Below are positions 31,846-40,725 of a DNA stretch of 53,225 bases, one piece after another. Source of the DNA: Paenibacillus artemisiicola (GTDB lineage Bacteria; Bacillota; Bacilli; Paenibacillales; Paenibacillaceae). Location: assembly GCF_017652985.1 (NCBI RefSeq), contig NZ_JAGGDJ010000039.1, positions 1-53,225 of the forward strand, written 5' to 3'. The notes beneath the pieces are model-generated. The model saw only the letters and a list, made by a program, of their open reading frames with translations. It had not been told where the DNA came from and did not search any database. The number at the start of each line of letters is the position of its first letter. The first letter of the stretch is position 1. A program made the translations under genes and the position numbers.

Positions 31846-32754
31846 CTATTCGGCCTTCGTGCCGGCGCGGTTCGTGATCGGCTTGTTGATCCATTGCTCG
31901 TAGGTATGCGCCAGCGCCGAGAGATCCGCTTCGGCGAAGCCCATCGCGTCGCCGATCTGATACAGGCTCTTGACCGTCTCCAGAATCGGCGTCGGCGTCT
32001 TCAGCTCGTCCGACAGCACCGAAGCCAGCCGCAGGTCCTTCAGCATCAGGCCGAGCGAGAACTGCACGCCGAAGTCGCGTTCCAGCAGCTTCGGCGTTTT
32101 CAGCTCGGCCATTTTGCTCGCGGCGCCGCCGGATTGGACAAGCTCGAGGAACGAGGCGGCGTCGATGCCGCCGCTGGCCGCGATGGCCATGCCTTCCAGC
32201 AGCGCGGCGACGTTGATGCCGACGACCGTGTTATGGGCCAGCTTGGCGGTCGAGCCGCTGCCGCCCGGGCCCATCGGAATGATCTTGCGGCCCATCGCGC
32301 CCAGCACGTCATGGACCTTCGCCAGCACTTGCGCGTCCCCGCCGACCATGAACGTCAGCGTGCCGCTTTCCGCCGCCGGCTTGCTGCCCGTGACCGGCGC
32401 GTCGAGGAAGGCCGCGGACTTGGCCGCGATGTCCTGGTGCAGCTGTCGGGAGAGGGCGGGCGAAATGGTGCTGCTATCGATGACGACGGAACCCGGCTTC
32501 AACGCGCCGAGCACGCCGTTGTCGCCGTAGTAGACTTCGCGGATCGAATCGTCGTTGCTGATCATGGTTATGATGATGTCGGAGGCATCGGCGACCGCCG
32601 CGGTCGTCTTCGCTTCCGCGGCTCCGAGCTCGAGCAGTTGGGCCGCTTTGCCCGGCGTGCGGTTGTAGACCGTGACCGGATAGCCTTTGCGCAGCAGGTT
32701 GGCCGCCATGGGCTCGCCCATGACGCCGAGGCCGATAAAGCCGATTTTGAACAT
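31846..32754 (-). CDS. NAD(P)-dependent oxidoreductase, 3-hydroxyisobutyrate dehydrogenase family (YkwC-like)
   Basis: A 302-residue beta-hydroxyacid dehydrogenase. GLGVMGEPMA at residues 8-17 is the dinucleotide site. DAPVTGSKPAAESGTL is the substrate-binding segment, and the catalytic lysine lies in GSTAKLAHN. Whether it acts on hydroxyisobutyrate, tartronate semialdehyde or succinic semialdehyde cannot be decided. ATG 32754 follows AAGGAGATG. A TGG-extended TAAAAT lies at 32798-32803 on the minus strand. Confidence 0.92.
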   Translation of the reverse strand: MFKIGFIGLGVMGEPMAANLLRKGYPVTVYNRTPGKAAQLLELGAAEAKTTAAVADASDIIITMISNDDSIREVYYGDNGVLGALKPGSVVIDSSTISPALSRQLHQDIAAKSAAFLDAPVTGSKPAAESGTLTFMVGGDAQVLAKVHDVLGAMGRKIIPMGPGGSGSTAKLAHNTVVGINVAALLEGMAIAASGGIDAASFLELVQSGGAASKMAELKTPKLLERDFGVQFSLGLMLKDLRLASVLSDELKTPTPILETVKSLYQIGDAMGFAEADLSALAHTYEQWINKPITNRAGTKAE

Positions 32755-32797
32755 GATACGTCATCTCCTTGAGTTTCCGAATGTGAAGGCTCCAACC

Positions 32798-32806
32798 ATT
32801 TTACCA
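32798..32806 (-). promoter_or_regulatory. Extended -10 promoter of the dehydrogenase gene
   Basis: On the minus strand TGG is followed by TAAAAT (32798-32803), 44 bp before the ATG; the -35 is poor. Confidence 0.45.
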
Positions 32807-32842
32807 TACTTACCGGCCAAGCTGCATTCGGCCCGGGTTCCC

Positions 32843-32871
32843 TTGTTTTTGGGTAGGAAATCCATTATCCT
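32843..32871 (+). promoter_or_regulatory. Candidate promoter of pgi
   Basis: TTGTTT (32843-32848) and TATCCT (32866-32871) have a 17-bp spacer. If used, the leader is about 320 nt and includes the 68-69 bp repeats. Confidence 0.4.
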
Positions 32872-32960
32872 TATCGTGACGTAAAAAGGACATGCTCCGC
32901 GGCAGGCCGAACGGCGCGTCCCGACGCCCGGCCGGAGCTGCTCCGTCCTACATAGAGCCG

Positions 32961-33180
32961 CATCGCAAAAAACTTAAGCCTCAGCTTTCGAAGCGAGTTT
33001 TTGCTCGCATTGAAGAATAACCACTGAAGCATCGCAAAAACTTAAGCCTATGCTTTCGAAGCGAGTTTTTGCTCGCATTGAAGAATAACCAACGAAGCAT
33101 CGCAAAAACTTAAGCCTATGCTTTCGAAGCGAGTTTTTGCTCGCATTGAAGAATAACCAACGAAGCATCGCAAAAACTTT
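32961..33180 (+). repeat. Three tandem 68-69 bp repeats plus a partial copy, upstream of pgi
   Basis: Units start at 32961, 33030 and 33098, with a 15-bp partial copy at 33166 running into the pgi ribosome site. Copies 2 and 3 are nearly identical; copy 1 differs at a few places and has one extra A. Each unit holds arms GCAAAAACT and AGTTTTTGC (33034-33042 and 33064-33072 in copy 2), around an inner GCTTTCGAAGC hairpin, and then GCGAG-TTTTTG-CTCGC. Arms of one copy can also pair with the next. The unit length is not a multiple of three and no frame is conserved, so it is not coding. Confidence 0.9.
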
Positions 33181-33198
33181 CAGGAGGTTCCAAAAACC

Positions 33199-34548
33199 AT
33201 GACGAAAGCAGTTTCCTTCGACTACAGCAAAGCGCTCGGCTTCATCGGCCAGCACGAGATCGACAATCTGGCGCAGCAGGTGCGCACGGCGCACGATCAG
33301 CTCCGCAACGGCTCCGGCGCGGGCTCCGACTATCTCGGCTGGATCGACCTGCCGACGAATTACGATCGAGACGAATTCGCGCGGATCAAGCAAGCGGCGG
33401 ACAAAATCCAATCCGACTCCCAAGTGCTCGTCGTCATCGGCATCGGCGGGTCCTACCTCGGCGCGCGCGCCGCGATCGAAATGCTGTCGCATTCCTTCTA
33501 CAACCTTCTCCCGCAGGAGCAGCGCAAGACGCCGCAGATCCTGTTCGCGGGCAACAATATCAGCTCCACGTACGTAACGCATCTGCTGCAGCTGCTGGAA
33601 GGCCGCGACTGGTCGATCAACGTCATTTCCAAATCGGGCACGACGACGGAGCCGGCCATCGCGTTCCGCATCTTCCGCGAAGCGCTGGAAGCCAAATACG
33701 GCAAAGCCGAAGCGCGCAAGCGCATCTACGCCACGACGGACCGCGAGAAGGGCGCCCTGAAGAAGCTCGCGACCGAAGAAGGCTACGAGTCCTTCATCAT
33801 TCCGGACGACGTCGGCGGACGTTACTCCGTGCTCACGGCCGTCGGCCTGCTGCCGATCGCCGCTGCCGGCATCGACATCGAAGCCATGATGAAAGGCGCC
33901 GCGGACGCGTCCGCCGCCTACAACAACCCGGCTCTGGCCGAGAACGAGGCGTACCAGTATGCCGCGGCCCGCAACGCGCTCTACCGCAAAGGCAAAGTGA
34001 CGGAAATTCTCGTCAACTACGAGCCGGCGCTGCACTTCGTGTCGGAATGGTGGAAGCAGCTGTACGGCGAGAGCGAAGGCAAGGATTACAAAGGCATTTT
34101 CCCGGCGGCCGTCGATTTCTCGACCGACCTGCACTCCATGGGCCAATTCATCCAGGAGGGCAACCGGAACATCTTCGAAACGGTCATTCAGGTCGGCAGC
34201 GTCTCCGAGCAAATCACGATCGGCCATGACGAAAGCAACCTGGACGGCTTGAACTTCCTCACCGGCAAGACGATGGACTTCGTCAACAAGAAGGCGTTCG
34301 AAGGCACGCTGCTCGCGCACGCGGACGGCCACGTACCGAACTTCGTCGTGAACATCGCCGACATGACGCCGTACACGTTCGGCTATCTGGTGTACTTCTT
34401 CGAGATCGCCTGCGGCATCAGCGGCTACCTGTCGGGCGTGAACCCGTTCGACCAGCCGGGCGTCGAAGCGTACAAGAAGAACATGTTCGCGCTGCTCGGC
34501 AAGCCGGGCTACGAGAAAGAAAAAGCCGAGCTCGAAGCTCGGCTGTAA
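33199..34548 (+). CDS. pgi: Glucose-6-phosphate isomerase
   Basis: Interconverts glucose-6-phosphate and fructose-6-phosphate in glycolysis. The 449-residue protein is the short Firmicute form, with VIGIGGSYLGARAAIEML, ISKSGTTTEPAIAFR, DVGGRYSVLTAVG and HSMGQFIQEGNRNIFETVI. ATG 33199 follows AGGAGG (33182-33187). The ribosome site starts directly after the last partial tandem repeat. YigZ-type gene follows nine bases later. Confidence 0.96.
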   Translation: MTKAVSFDYSKALGFIGQHEIDNLAQQVRTAHDQLRNGSGAGSDYLGWIDLPTNYDRDEFARIKQAADKIQSDSQVLVVIGIGGSYLGARAAIEMLSHSFYNLLPQEQRKTPQILFAGNNISSTYVTHLLQLLEGRDWSINVISKSGTTTEPAIAFRIFREALEAKYGKAEARKRIYATTDREKGALKKLATEEGYESFIIPDDVGGRYSVLTAVGLLPIAAAGIDIEAMMKGAADASAAYNNPALAENEAYQYAAARNALYRKGKVTEILVNYEPALHFVSEWWKQLYGESEGKDYKGIFPAAVDFSTDLHSMGQFIQEGNRNIFETVIQVGSVSEQITIGHDESNLDGLNFLTGKTMDFVNKKAFEGTLLAHADGHVPNFVVNIADMTPYTFGYLVYFFEIACGISGYLSGVNPFDQPGVEAYKKNMFALLGKPGYEKEKAELEARL

Positions 34549-34557
34549 GCGGCGGAC

Positions 34558-35190
34558 ATGCTGAACCGCTACCGGACGCTGCGGCGGCCGGACAGCAAGG
34601 AGATCGTCATCAAGAAGTCGCGTTTCATCGGCCACGGCAGACCCGTCGCCTCGGAGGAAGAAGCGATCGCCTTCATCGAGGAGATCAAGAAGCTCCACTG
34701 GAACGCGACGCACAACTGCTCGGCTTACGTCGTCGGCGAACGCGACGAATGCCAGAAGCAGTCCGACGACGGGGAGCCGAGCGGCACGGCCGGCAAACCT
34801 ATTCTTGAAGTGATCAAGCATCAAGGGCTTAAGAACGTCGCCGTCGTCGTGACCCGGTATTTCGGCGGCATCATGCTCGGCGCGGGCGGCTTGATCCGCG
34901 CCTATACCGACGGCGCGGTCGCGGCGATCGAGGCGGCGGAGGCCGTTACCCAGGTGCTGCACCGGGAGGTCATCGTCGACGTCGACTATACCTGGTACGG
35001 CAAGCTCGAGAACGAATTCCACGCGCGCGGCGTCCGCGTCGGCGGCACCGATTTTACCGACCGCGTCGTCATTACATGCCTGCCGGAGGCGCCCGAAGCG
35101 GACAAGTTCGCGGCGTGGATCACGGACTTGACGCAAGGCCAGGCGGTCATCGCGATCGGCGAGGACCGGTACTTCATCGACGGCGAGTAG
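34558..35190 (+). CDS. yvyE: YigZ/IMPACT family protein (YvyE-like)
   Basis: A 210-residue protein with the N-terminal UPF0029/IMPACT domain (KKSRFIGHGRPVASEEEA, HNCSAYVVG, DDGEPSGTAGKPILEVI, VVVTRYFGGIMLGAGGLIRAY) and a C-terminal ferredoxin-like DUF1949 domain. The family is tied to translation control, but the bacterial function is unclear. It begins nine bases after pgi without a strong ribosome site, so it is probably coupled to pgi. Confidence 0.9.
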   Translation: MLNRYRTLRRPDSKEIVIKKSRFIGHGRPVASEEEAIAFIEEIKKLHWNATHNCSAYVVGERDECQKQSDDGEPSGTAGKPILEVIKHQGLKNVAVVVTRYFGGIMLGAGGLIRAYTDGAVAAIEAAEAVTQVLHREVIVDVDYTWYGKLENEFHARGVRVGGTDFTDRVVITCLPEAPEADKFAAWITDLTQGQAVIAIGEDRYFIDGE

Positions 35191-35233
35191 CCGCGCGTGC
35201 CGCCACGCAACCCCCAATCGAGAATGAACGGCC

Positions 35234-35280
35234 AGCTCCCCTGAGGTTCCGAACGGACCTCCGGGGAGCTTTTCGTTTTT
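35234..35280 (+). terminator. Intrinsic terminator of the pgi-yvyE operon
   Basis: AGCTCCCC (35234-35241) pairs with GGGGAGCT (35263-35270), with an inner GAGGT/ACCTC stem, followed by TTTTCGTTTTTT. Confidence 0.88.
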
Positions 35281-35314
35281 TGCCGTTGGCGCGAGATTTT
35301 CACCGTTCCAAGGA

Positions 35315-35344
35315 TTGACTAGACATCCCGTGGTCTGCTAAAGT
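35315..35344 (+). promoter_or_regulatory. Candidate promoter of the sulfate transport operon
   Basis: TTGACT (35315-35320) and TAAAGT (35339-35344) with an 18-bp spacer lie about 80 bp upstream of cysT. Confidence 0.55.
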
Positions 35345-35347
35345 GTG

Positions 35348-35360
35348 AATACCAAGTATT
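35348..35360 (+). promoter_or_regulatory. Palindrome at the expected transcription start of the sulfate operon
   Basis: AATAC-CAA-GTATT is a perfect 5-bp inverted repeat just after the -10 element, where a bound repressor would block initiation. A CymR-type or other sulfur regulator is a guess; the symmetry is short. Confidence 0.4.
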
Positions 35361-35424
35361 TTAATGGGGATTATCCGTTTCCGCACCGCGATTCCTCAAG
35401 GAAAGCGTCAGGGGGTTATTCAGC

Positions 35425-36240
35425 TTGAATTTCATAATGCGCGGCCGCTTGTGGAGCTTCGGGTTTCGCAGCACCGTTATGCTCTATTTCATTCTGCTGA
35501 TCGTCTTGCCGATCATCGGCATCTACACCCAGTCGTTCAAGCTGGGCTGGGCGCCGTTCTGGCAAAGCGTGACGGACCAGCTGGCGTGGGAAGCCGTTCT
35601 CCTTACGATTAAGCTGTCCGTGTTCGCCACGGTAATCAACGTGCTTCTGGGCACGATGATCGGGTGGGTGCTGATCCGGTACCGGTTTCCCGGGCGCAGC
35701 ATCCTGAACAGCTTCGTGGATTTGCCGTTCGCGCTGCCGACCGCGGTCGGCGGCTTGATGATATTGCTGCTGCTCGGCCCCAACAGTCTCGTGGGGGGCC
35801 AGGCCGGCAAGCTCGGTTTCGAAATCGTCTTCCACGAACCCGCGATCGTCATCGCGATGGTGTTCGTGACGTTTCCGTTCGTCATTCGCGGCGTGCAGCC
35901 GCTGCTCGAGGAGATGGACAAATCCGAGGAGGAGGCGTCTTACACCCTCGGCGCATCCAGGACGCGGACGTTTCTGCAGGTGATATTCCCGTCGATGCTG
36001 CCGGGCATCATCAGCGGCGCGATGCTGGCGTTCTCCCGGGCGCTGGCGGAATTCGGCGCCGTCGTGCTCGTGGCCGGCAACATTCCGGGCAAGACGCTGA
36101 TCGCGTCGGTGTATATTTTCGGCGAAATCGAAAGCGACAACGCGCAGGGCGCCGCGGCCGTGTCCGTGCTGCTCCTGACGCTGTCGTTCCTTATCCTCGG
36201 CGCCGTCAACCTCGTTCAGGCGAGGAGGCGCGCCAAATGA
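35425..36240 (+). CDS. cysT: Sulfate ABC transporter permease CysT
   Basis: A 271-residue permease with about six membrane helices and the ABC loop EEASYTLGASRTRTFLQVIFP, which contacts CysA. The DLPFALPTAVGGLMI segment is typical of CysT/CysU. The TTG at 35425 lies nine bases after GGGGG; ATG 35437 is the alternative. It is the first gene of cysT-cysW-cysA-sbp and overlaps cysW by four bases (ATGA). Confidence 0.93.
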   Translation: MNFIMRGRLWSFGFRSTVMLYFILLIVLPIIGIYTQSFKLGWAPFWQSVTDQLAWEAVLLTIKLSVFATVINVLLGTMIGWVLIRYRFPGRSILNSFVDLPFALPTAVGGLMILLLLGPNSLVGGQAGKLGFEIVFHEPAIVIAMVFVTFPFVIRGVQPLLEEMDKSEEEASYTLGASRTRTFLQVIFPSMLPGIISGAMLAFSRALAEFGAVVLVAGNIPGKTLIASVYIFGEIESDNAQGAAAVSVLLLTLSFLILGAVNLVQARRRAK

Positions 36241-37034
36241 AAAAGCTGTGGATCGCGCTGACGTATCTGGTGTTTCTGATCCTGATCGTCGCGCCGCTGG
36301 TCAAAATTTTCGCCGGCTCCTGGGGCGACGGCTGGAGCGGCTTCGCGGAGGCGCTCACGCGCGAGCAATCGCTGCACGCGCTCCTGATGACGGGCATGCT
36401 CGTCGTGATCGTGACGCTGCTGAACACGCTGTTCGGCGTCATGCTCGCGCTGTACCTCGTCCGGGCGACCTGGCTGTCCCGCCGGATCAAGGGCCTTCTG
36501 AACAGCATCGTCGACCTGCCGTTCGCGGTCTCGCCCGTCATCGGCGGCCTTATGATCGTCCTCGTGCTCGGACCGAGCTCGGCGCTCGGCGCGTTCTTCG
36601 AGGATATCGGCTTCAAAGTCGTGTACGCGCTTCCCGGCATGATCCTGGCGACGCTGTTCGTCACGTTCCCGCTGATGGTGCGCGAGGTCATGCCGGTGCT
36701 GCAGGAGATCGGCGCGCAGCAGGAAGAAGCGGCCTCGACGCTCGGCGCCTATTCGTGGTACACCTTCTGGAAGGTGACATGGCCTTCGATCCGCTGGGGC
36801 GTCATCTACGGCGTCGTGCTGACGGTTGCCCGGTCGCTCGGGGAGTTCGGAGCGGTGCTCGTCGTTTCCGGCAATATTATGAACAAGACGCAGACGGCGA
36901 CGACGCTCGTCTACCAGGACGTGGAGAACTTCAACGTCACCGAGGCCAGCAGCGTCGCGCTGGTGCTCGCGGCGTTCTCCGTCGGCCTGCTGCTGCTCAT
37001 GGAATGGGCGAAGAAGAGAAAGGAAGTGCATTGA
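36237..37034 (+). CDS. cysW: Sulfate ABC transporter permease CysW
   Basis: A 265-residue permease, partner of CysT, with the loop EEAASTLGAYSWYTFWKVTWP and SIVDLPFAVSPVIGGLMIVL. It forms the heterodimeric channel for sulfate or thiosulfate. Its ATG overlaps the cysT stop (ATGA), so translation is coupled. cysA follows after three bases. Confidence 0.93.
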   Translation: MKKLWIALTYLVFLILIVAPLVKIFAGSWGDGWSGFAEALTREQSLHALLMTGMLVVIVTLLNTLFGVMLALYLVRATWLSRRIKGLLNSIVDLPFAVSPVIGGLMIVLVLGPSSALGAFFEDIGFKVVYALPGMILATLFVTFPLMVREVMPVLQEIGAQQEEAASTLGAYSWYTFWKVTWPSIRWGVIYGVVLTVARSLGEFGAVLVVSGNIMNKTQTATTLVYQDVENFNVTEASSVALVLAAFSVGLLLLMEWAKKRKEVH

Positions 37035-37037
37035 ACG

Positions 37038-38102
37038 ATGCATATCGAGGTGCGCGGCTTAAACAAACAGTTCGGCGATTTCCACGCCGTGCGGGACGTC
37101 AGTTTCGACATCGCCAAAGGCCAGCTGATCGGCCTGCTCGGCCCGAGCGGCGGCGGCAAAACGTCGATTCTCCGCATGCTCGCGGGGCTGGAATCCCCGT
37201 CGTCGGGCGACATCGTGTTCCATGGCAAGCGGGTCAACGACCTGCCGCCGCAGGAGCGCGGCATCGGCTTCGTCTTCCAGAATTACGCGCTGTTCAAGCA
37301 TATGACCGTATACGACAACGTCGCGTTCGGCCTGAAGGTGAAGAAGGAGAAGAAGGACGTCATCCGCGAGCGCGTCATGTCGCTGATCGAGCTGACGGGA
37401 CTGAAGGGCTTCGAGCACCGTTACCCGCACCAGCTCTCCGGCGGCCAGCGCCAGCGGGTCGCGTTCGCGCGGGCGCTCGCCCCGCAGCCGCAGCTGCTGC
37501 TGCTCGACGAGCCGTTCGCGGCCATCGACGCCAAGATCCGAACGGAGCTGCGCACGTGGCTGAAGGACATGATCGAGCGCCTCGGCATCACTTCGATCTT
37601 CGTGACGCACGACCAGGACGAGGCGATCGAGGTCGCCGACGAGATCATGATCATCAATAAAGGGCGGCTGGAGCAGAAAGGCACGCCTTGGGATATTTAC
37701 AAGAGCCCGCAAACGCAGTTCGTGGCCAGCTTCATCGGCGAATCGACCATCGTCGAGAACGTGGAGCGGCTGAGGGGCTTCGAGGAAGCGGCCAACTGGC
37801 CGTCGACGAAGGCGCTGATCCGGCCGGAATACATCGAGATCGGCAAGCGGAGCGACTTCCGCATCCCGTCCGCGACCGTGGACGGCATCGTGCGGCATTT
37901 GCACTTCCGCGGCAGCGAGTGGATGGTGGAGGTCGAGATCGGCGACGTCAAGCTGATCACGTACCGTTCGCTCGAGAAGGACGTCCTGACGCCGGGCGAG
38001 CCGGTCAGCGTCCTCATCCACCGCGCGTATCTGTTCAACGACGACGACACGTGGATCATGGAGAACAAGCTGAAGGAAGACCCCATGCCGATCTACATCT
38101 AA
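37038..38102 (+). CDS. cysA: Sulfate/thiosulfate ABC transporter ATPase CysA
   Basis: A 354-residue ATPase with Walker A GPSGGGKTS (residues 35-43), Q-loop (FVFQNYALF), signature LSGGQRQRV, Walker B (LLLLDEPFAAID) and H-loop (FVTHDQDEA), then a C-terminal TOBE-type domain (from about 240). It powers the CysTW channel. ATG 37038 follows AAGGAAGTG. The protein family also includes molybdate and iron ATPases; the neighbours fix the sulfate assignment. Confidence 0.92.
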   Translation: MHIEVRGLNKQFGDFHAVRDVSFDIAKGQLIGLLGPSGGGKTSILRMLAGLESPSSGDIVFHGKRVNDLPPQERGIGFVFQNYALFKHMTVYDNVAFGLKVKKEKKDVIRERVMSLIELTGLKGFEHRYPHQLSGGQRQRVAFARALAPQPQLLLLDEPFAAIDAKIRTELRTWLKDMIERLGITSIFVTHDQDEAIEVADEIMIINKGRLEQKGTPWDIYKSPQTQFVASFIGESTIVENVERLRGFEEAANWPSTKALIRPEYIEIGKRSDFRIPSATVDGIVRHLHFRGSEWMVEVEIGDVKLITYRSLEKDVLTPGEPVSVLIHRAYLFNDDDTWIMENKLKEDPMPIYI

Positions 38103-38178
38103 GCATCCCGGCCGCGCGCGACAGCCGGCCGTCCCATCTAGGCGACTCGCTTGCCGAACAGAAAGTGTTGTGTGCACA

Positions 38179-39255
38179 ATGAAACCTACCCTACTCAAAG
38201 GATGGCGGATTGCGGGTACGGCGCTTCTCGCGCTGACGCTTCTCCTGACGGCGGCCTGCGGGAAGGACGGCGCGGAGGGCGCGGCGGACGGCGGCGCGCA
38301 GACGGCGCCCAAGGGCGGCGTGACGCTCGTCATCGGCGCGTATTCCGTCGCGAAGGACTCGTTCGCGGAGCTGCTGCCCGCGTTCGCGAAGCAGTGGAAG
38401 GCCGAGACGGGGCAGACGGTGACGTTCCAGGAATCGTACGAGGCCTCCGGCACGCAGGCGCGCGCCATCGCCGGCGGGTTCGAGGCGGACGTGGCCGTGC
38501 TCGCGATGGAAAGCGACATCGACAAAATCCAAAAGGCCGGCTTCATCACCGCCGACTGGCGCAAGCAGTTCGGCGACGCCGGCATGATCACGCGATCGAT
38601 CGCCGTCATGGGCACCCGCGAAGGAAACCCGAAGGGGATCAAGGACTGGGAAGATCTGACCCGCAAAGGCGTCAAAGTGCTCTATCCGAACCCGAAGACG
38701 TCCGGCGGCGCGCAGTGGGACATCAACGCGATGTACGGCGCGGGCTTGAAGGAATCCGAGGCGAAGACGGGCAAGAAGGATCCGGCGTACGCCAAGGCGT
38801 TCCTGGAGCGCATCCACCGGAACGTCGAGTCGCTCGACAAGAGCGGCCGCGCCTCCATGGCGGCGTTCGAATACGGCTTCGGCGACGTAATCGTTACCTA
38901 CGAGAACGAATTGCTGGGCCGGAAGATGCAGGGCGTTCCGTACGAGGAAGTGATTCCGTCTTCGACGATCCTGATCGAGAACCCCGCTGCGATCGTCGAC
39001 AAGAACGTCGACAAGCACGGCACGCGCAAGGTCGCCGAAGCGTTCCTGGCTTACCTGCACAGTCCGGACGCGCAGCGGATGCTCGCCAAGTACGGCTTCC
39101 GTCCCGTGAACGCTGCCGTCATGGAGGAGGTCAAGGACCGATTCGTCACGCCGCCGGGGCTGTTCGATATCTCGTACCTGGGCGGCTGGGCGGAAGTTCG
39201 CAATACGCTCTATTCGCCGAAAGGCGTCTGGTACCAAATCCTGGCGGGCATCTGA
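38179..39255 (+). CDS. sbp: Sulfate-binding lipoprotein
   Basis: A 358-residue substrate-binding protein anchored by lipid at C27 (lipobox LTAAC) after a signal peptide. Family features are LVIGAYSVAKDSFAELLPAF, FQESYEASGTQARAIAGG and YPNPKTSGGAQWDINA. It delivers sulfate or thiosulfate to CysTW. ATG 38179 is preferred to the GTG nine bases earlier; the ribosome site is weak (GAAAGTG). Here the binding protein is last in the operon, whereas it is commonly first. Confidence 0.92.
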   Translation: MKPTLLKGWRIAGTALLALTLLLTAACGKDGAEGAADGGAQTAPKGGVTLVIGAYSVAKDSFAELLPAFAKQWKAETGQTVTFQESYEASGTQARAIAGGFEADVAVLAMESDIDKIQKAGFITADWRKQFGDAGMITRSIAVMGTREGNPKGIKDWEDLTRKGVKVLYPNPKTSGGAQWDINAMYGAGLKESEAKTGKKDPAYAKAFLERIHRNVESLDKSGRASMAAFEYGFGDVIVTYENELLGRKMQGVPYEEVIPSSTILIENPAAIVDKNVDKHGTRKVAEAFLAYLHSPDAQRMLAKYGFRPVNAAVMEEVKDRFVTPPGLFDISYLGGWAEVRNTLYSPKGVWYQILAGI

Positions 39256-39276
39256 CGCATGCCGCGCCTCACCGTA

Positions 39277-39318
39277 AACAGGCCCTGACCGCTTCGATGG
39301 AAGCGGCAGGGCCTTGTT
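39277..39318 (+). terminator. Terminator of the sulfate transport operon
   Basis: A long hairpin (39277-39295 with 39300-39318, GC-rich with a small bulge and a GATG loop) lies 22 bp after the sbp stop. The T-tract is short (TTGTTC). Confidence 0.65.
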
Positions 39319-39390
39319 CATGCTTGCTTGCCGGCGCCGCGCGGGGCGGCGGGAAGCCAGCGGCTGTGGCTAAACGGGAATCCGCGCGCG

Positions 39391-40530
39391 TTAGTTCGCC
39401 GGCGCGGACGTCAGGACGATGGCTTGCTTCGTGTACGCCAGGTCGGCGTGCAGCACCCGCGCGAAGAAATCCAGCGGCACGTAGAGCGTGCCGTTCTTCG
39501 TTGCCGGCGCGGCGCCGAGCGTGAAGGGCGCCATGTCTTTGAAGCCGTAGCGGTTCAGGTTGGCCGTCACTTTCGCCCAGTCGTTGCCCTTGGTCGCCTT
39601 GGTCTGATGCGTGCGCGCGTCGTAGCTGACCGTGTAGCCGAGCGCGGAGGCGACCGAACGCAGCGGCGCCATGACGGTACCGCCCGGGCCGGCGTACAGG
39701 GCGGCCTTCGCGTTCTGGCCGTTCGCCACGACCGGCAGCTTGACCGCGCCCGCGGGCACGGCCGCGCCGCCGTCCGGAATCACGACCGCGACTTCCGGCA
39801 TGCCGGCGGCATACGGCGCGATCTCGTATTGTTGGAAGATGACGTAGGCGACGCCGTTTTTGATATAGAACGCTTGATTATCGGCGATCGATTTGAATTG
39901 GTCGGCGAAGAAATCGTCCGGGCGCGCGTTCATCTCCGCTTGCACCGCGCGGTTGACGACGCTCTTGTAGTTCGCGCCGAAGAGGTCCTTCAGCTTGATC
40001 GGGGACGCCTTCGCTTCGTTGCGGACGTTGTACGTCTCCGCGAGGGTGCCGCCGTGCGCGCCGCCCGTGTACGTATACGTCAGGACGCGGAACGAGAGGA
40101 CGCCGTTCGCGGCCGCGCTTCCGTTCGAGATCAGCTCGGCTTTCACGGTGACGCCGTAAGGGCGGAACTCGTACGAGCCGTCATTGGCGGCATAGTCGTC
40201 GGCTGCCTGCTTGGCGATCGCGTCCGCGGCCGCTTTCGCGCGCGCCGCGATGTTCGCGTTCAGCGCGTTTTGGTAGGCGGCGTCTTTCATGCCTTGGAGG
40301 ACCGGAATCTCGAGATCGGTCTCGAGCTGGTCCGTCGATTTCTTGATGACGGTCGTCGTCATCTGCACGGCGCCGTTCGCCTGCGCGACGACGGCGACCG
40401 GAGCGGCTGCCGGCGTTTGGCTCGCTTCCGCGGCGAACGCGAACGGCGCGGCTGCCGAGAGAAGGAGCGCGGAGCCGAGGACGGCGGCGGTCATCGTTTT
40501 GACGGGGCGGTTATGAGTACGGTCGTTCAT
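39391..40530 (-). CDS. Secreted DUF4163/DUF3298 protein with copper-amine-oxidase-like stalk domain
   Basis: A 379-residue exported protein. The signal peptide ends near residue 34 (FAFAAEA). The middle (55-255) matches the DUF4163-DUF3298 pair found in PdaC and RsiV (YTYTGGAHGGTLAETYNV, PIKLKDLFG). The C-terminal 110 residues are a stalk domain of the copper amine oxidase N-terminal type (MAPLRSVASALGYTVSYDAR, YVPLDFFARVL), common in Paenibacillus surface proteins. DUF3298 domains can bind lysozyme-like enzymes or wall polymers; no function is assigned. ATG 40530 follows AGGAGGGA. Confidence 0.82.
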   Translation of the reverse strand: MNDRTHNRPVKTMTAAVLGSALLLSAAAPFAFAAEASQTPAAAPVAVVAQANGAVQMTTTVIKKSTDQLETDLEIPVLQGMKDAAYQNALNANIAARAKAAADAIAKQAADDYAANDGSYEFRPYGVTVKAELISNGSAAANGVLSFRVLTYTYTGGAHGGTLAETYNVRNEAKASPIKLKDLFGANYKSVVNRAVQAEMNARPDDFFADQFKSIADNQAFYIKNGVAYVIFQQYEIAPYAAGMPEVAVVIPDGGAAVPAGAVKLPVVANGQNAKAALYAGPGGTVMAPLRSVASALGYTVSYDARTHQTKATKGNDWAKVTANLNRYGFKDMAPFTLGAAPATKNGTLYVPLDFFARVLHADLAYTKQAIVLTSAPAN

Positions 40531-40684
40531 GGGAATCCCTCCTGAATGAGTCTACTTATACTATAAACGCTTGCCCGCCGGATGATCGTAACAAAACGGT
40601 AACGAGTCCGTCAGGGCGCATCGCATAACGAATCTTGATTCGATTCATCATAAGGATTGATTTCTCATATCGAAGAGCGGTCGG

Positions 40685-40690
40685 TATAAT
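40685..40690 (+). promoter_or_regulatory. -10 element of the YeiH gene
   Basis: A consensus TATAAT lies 36 bp before the ATG. TTGATT at 40657-40662 is too far (22 bp) for a normal -35. The inverted repeat CGAATC-TT-GATTCG (40629-40642) upstream could be an activator or repressor site. Confidence 0.45.
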
Positions 40691-40725
40691 GGGAACCATC
40701 CCAAACGTACGGAGGCGGTACAGAC

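Noticed and set aside
32961..33180. CRISPR array
   Set aside because: The repeats are directly tandem with no unique spacers, and there are no cas genes.
32974..35217. 747-codon minus-strand frame opposite pgi and yvyE, running into the tandem repeats
   Set aside because: Shadow frame. The repeats are read in three different frames because the unit is 68-69 bp, so it cannot be a conserved protein.
35339..35424. S-box (SAM) or other sulfur riboswitch before cysT
   Set aside because: The leader is only about 80 nt and lacks the conserved S-box elements and a terminator hairpin.
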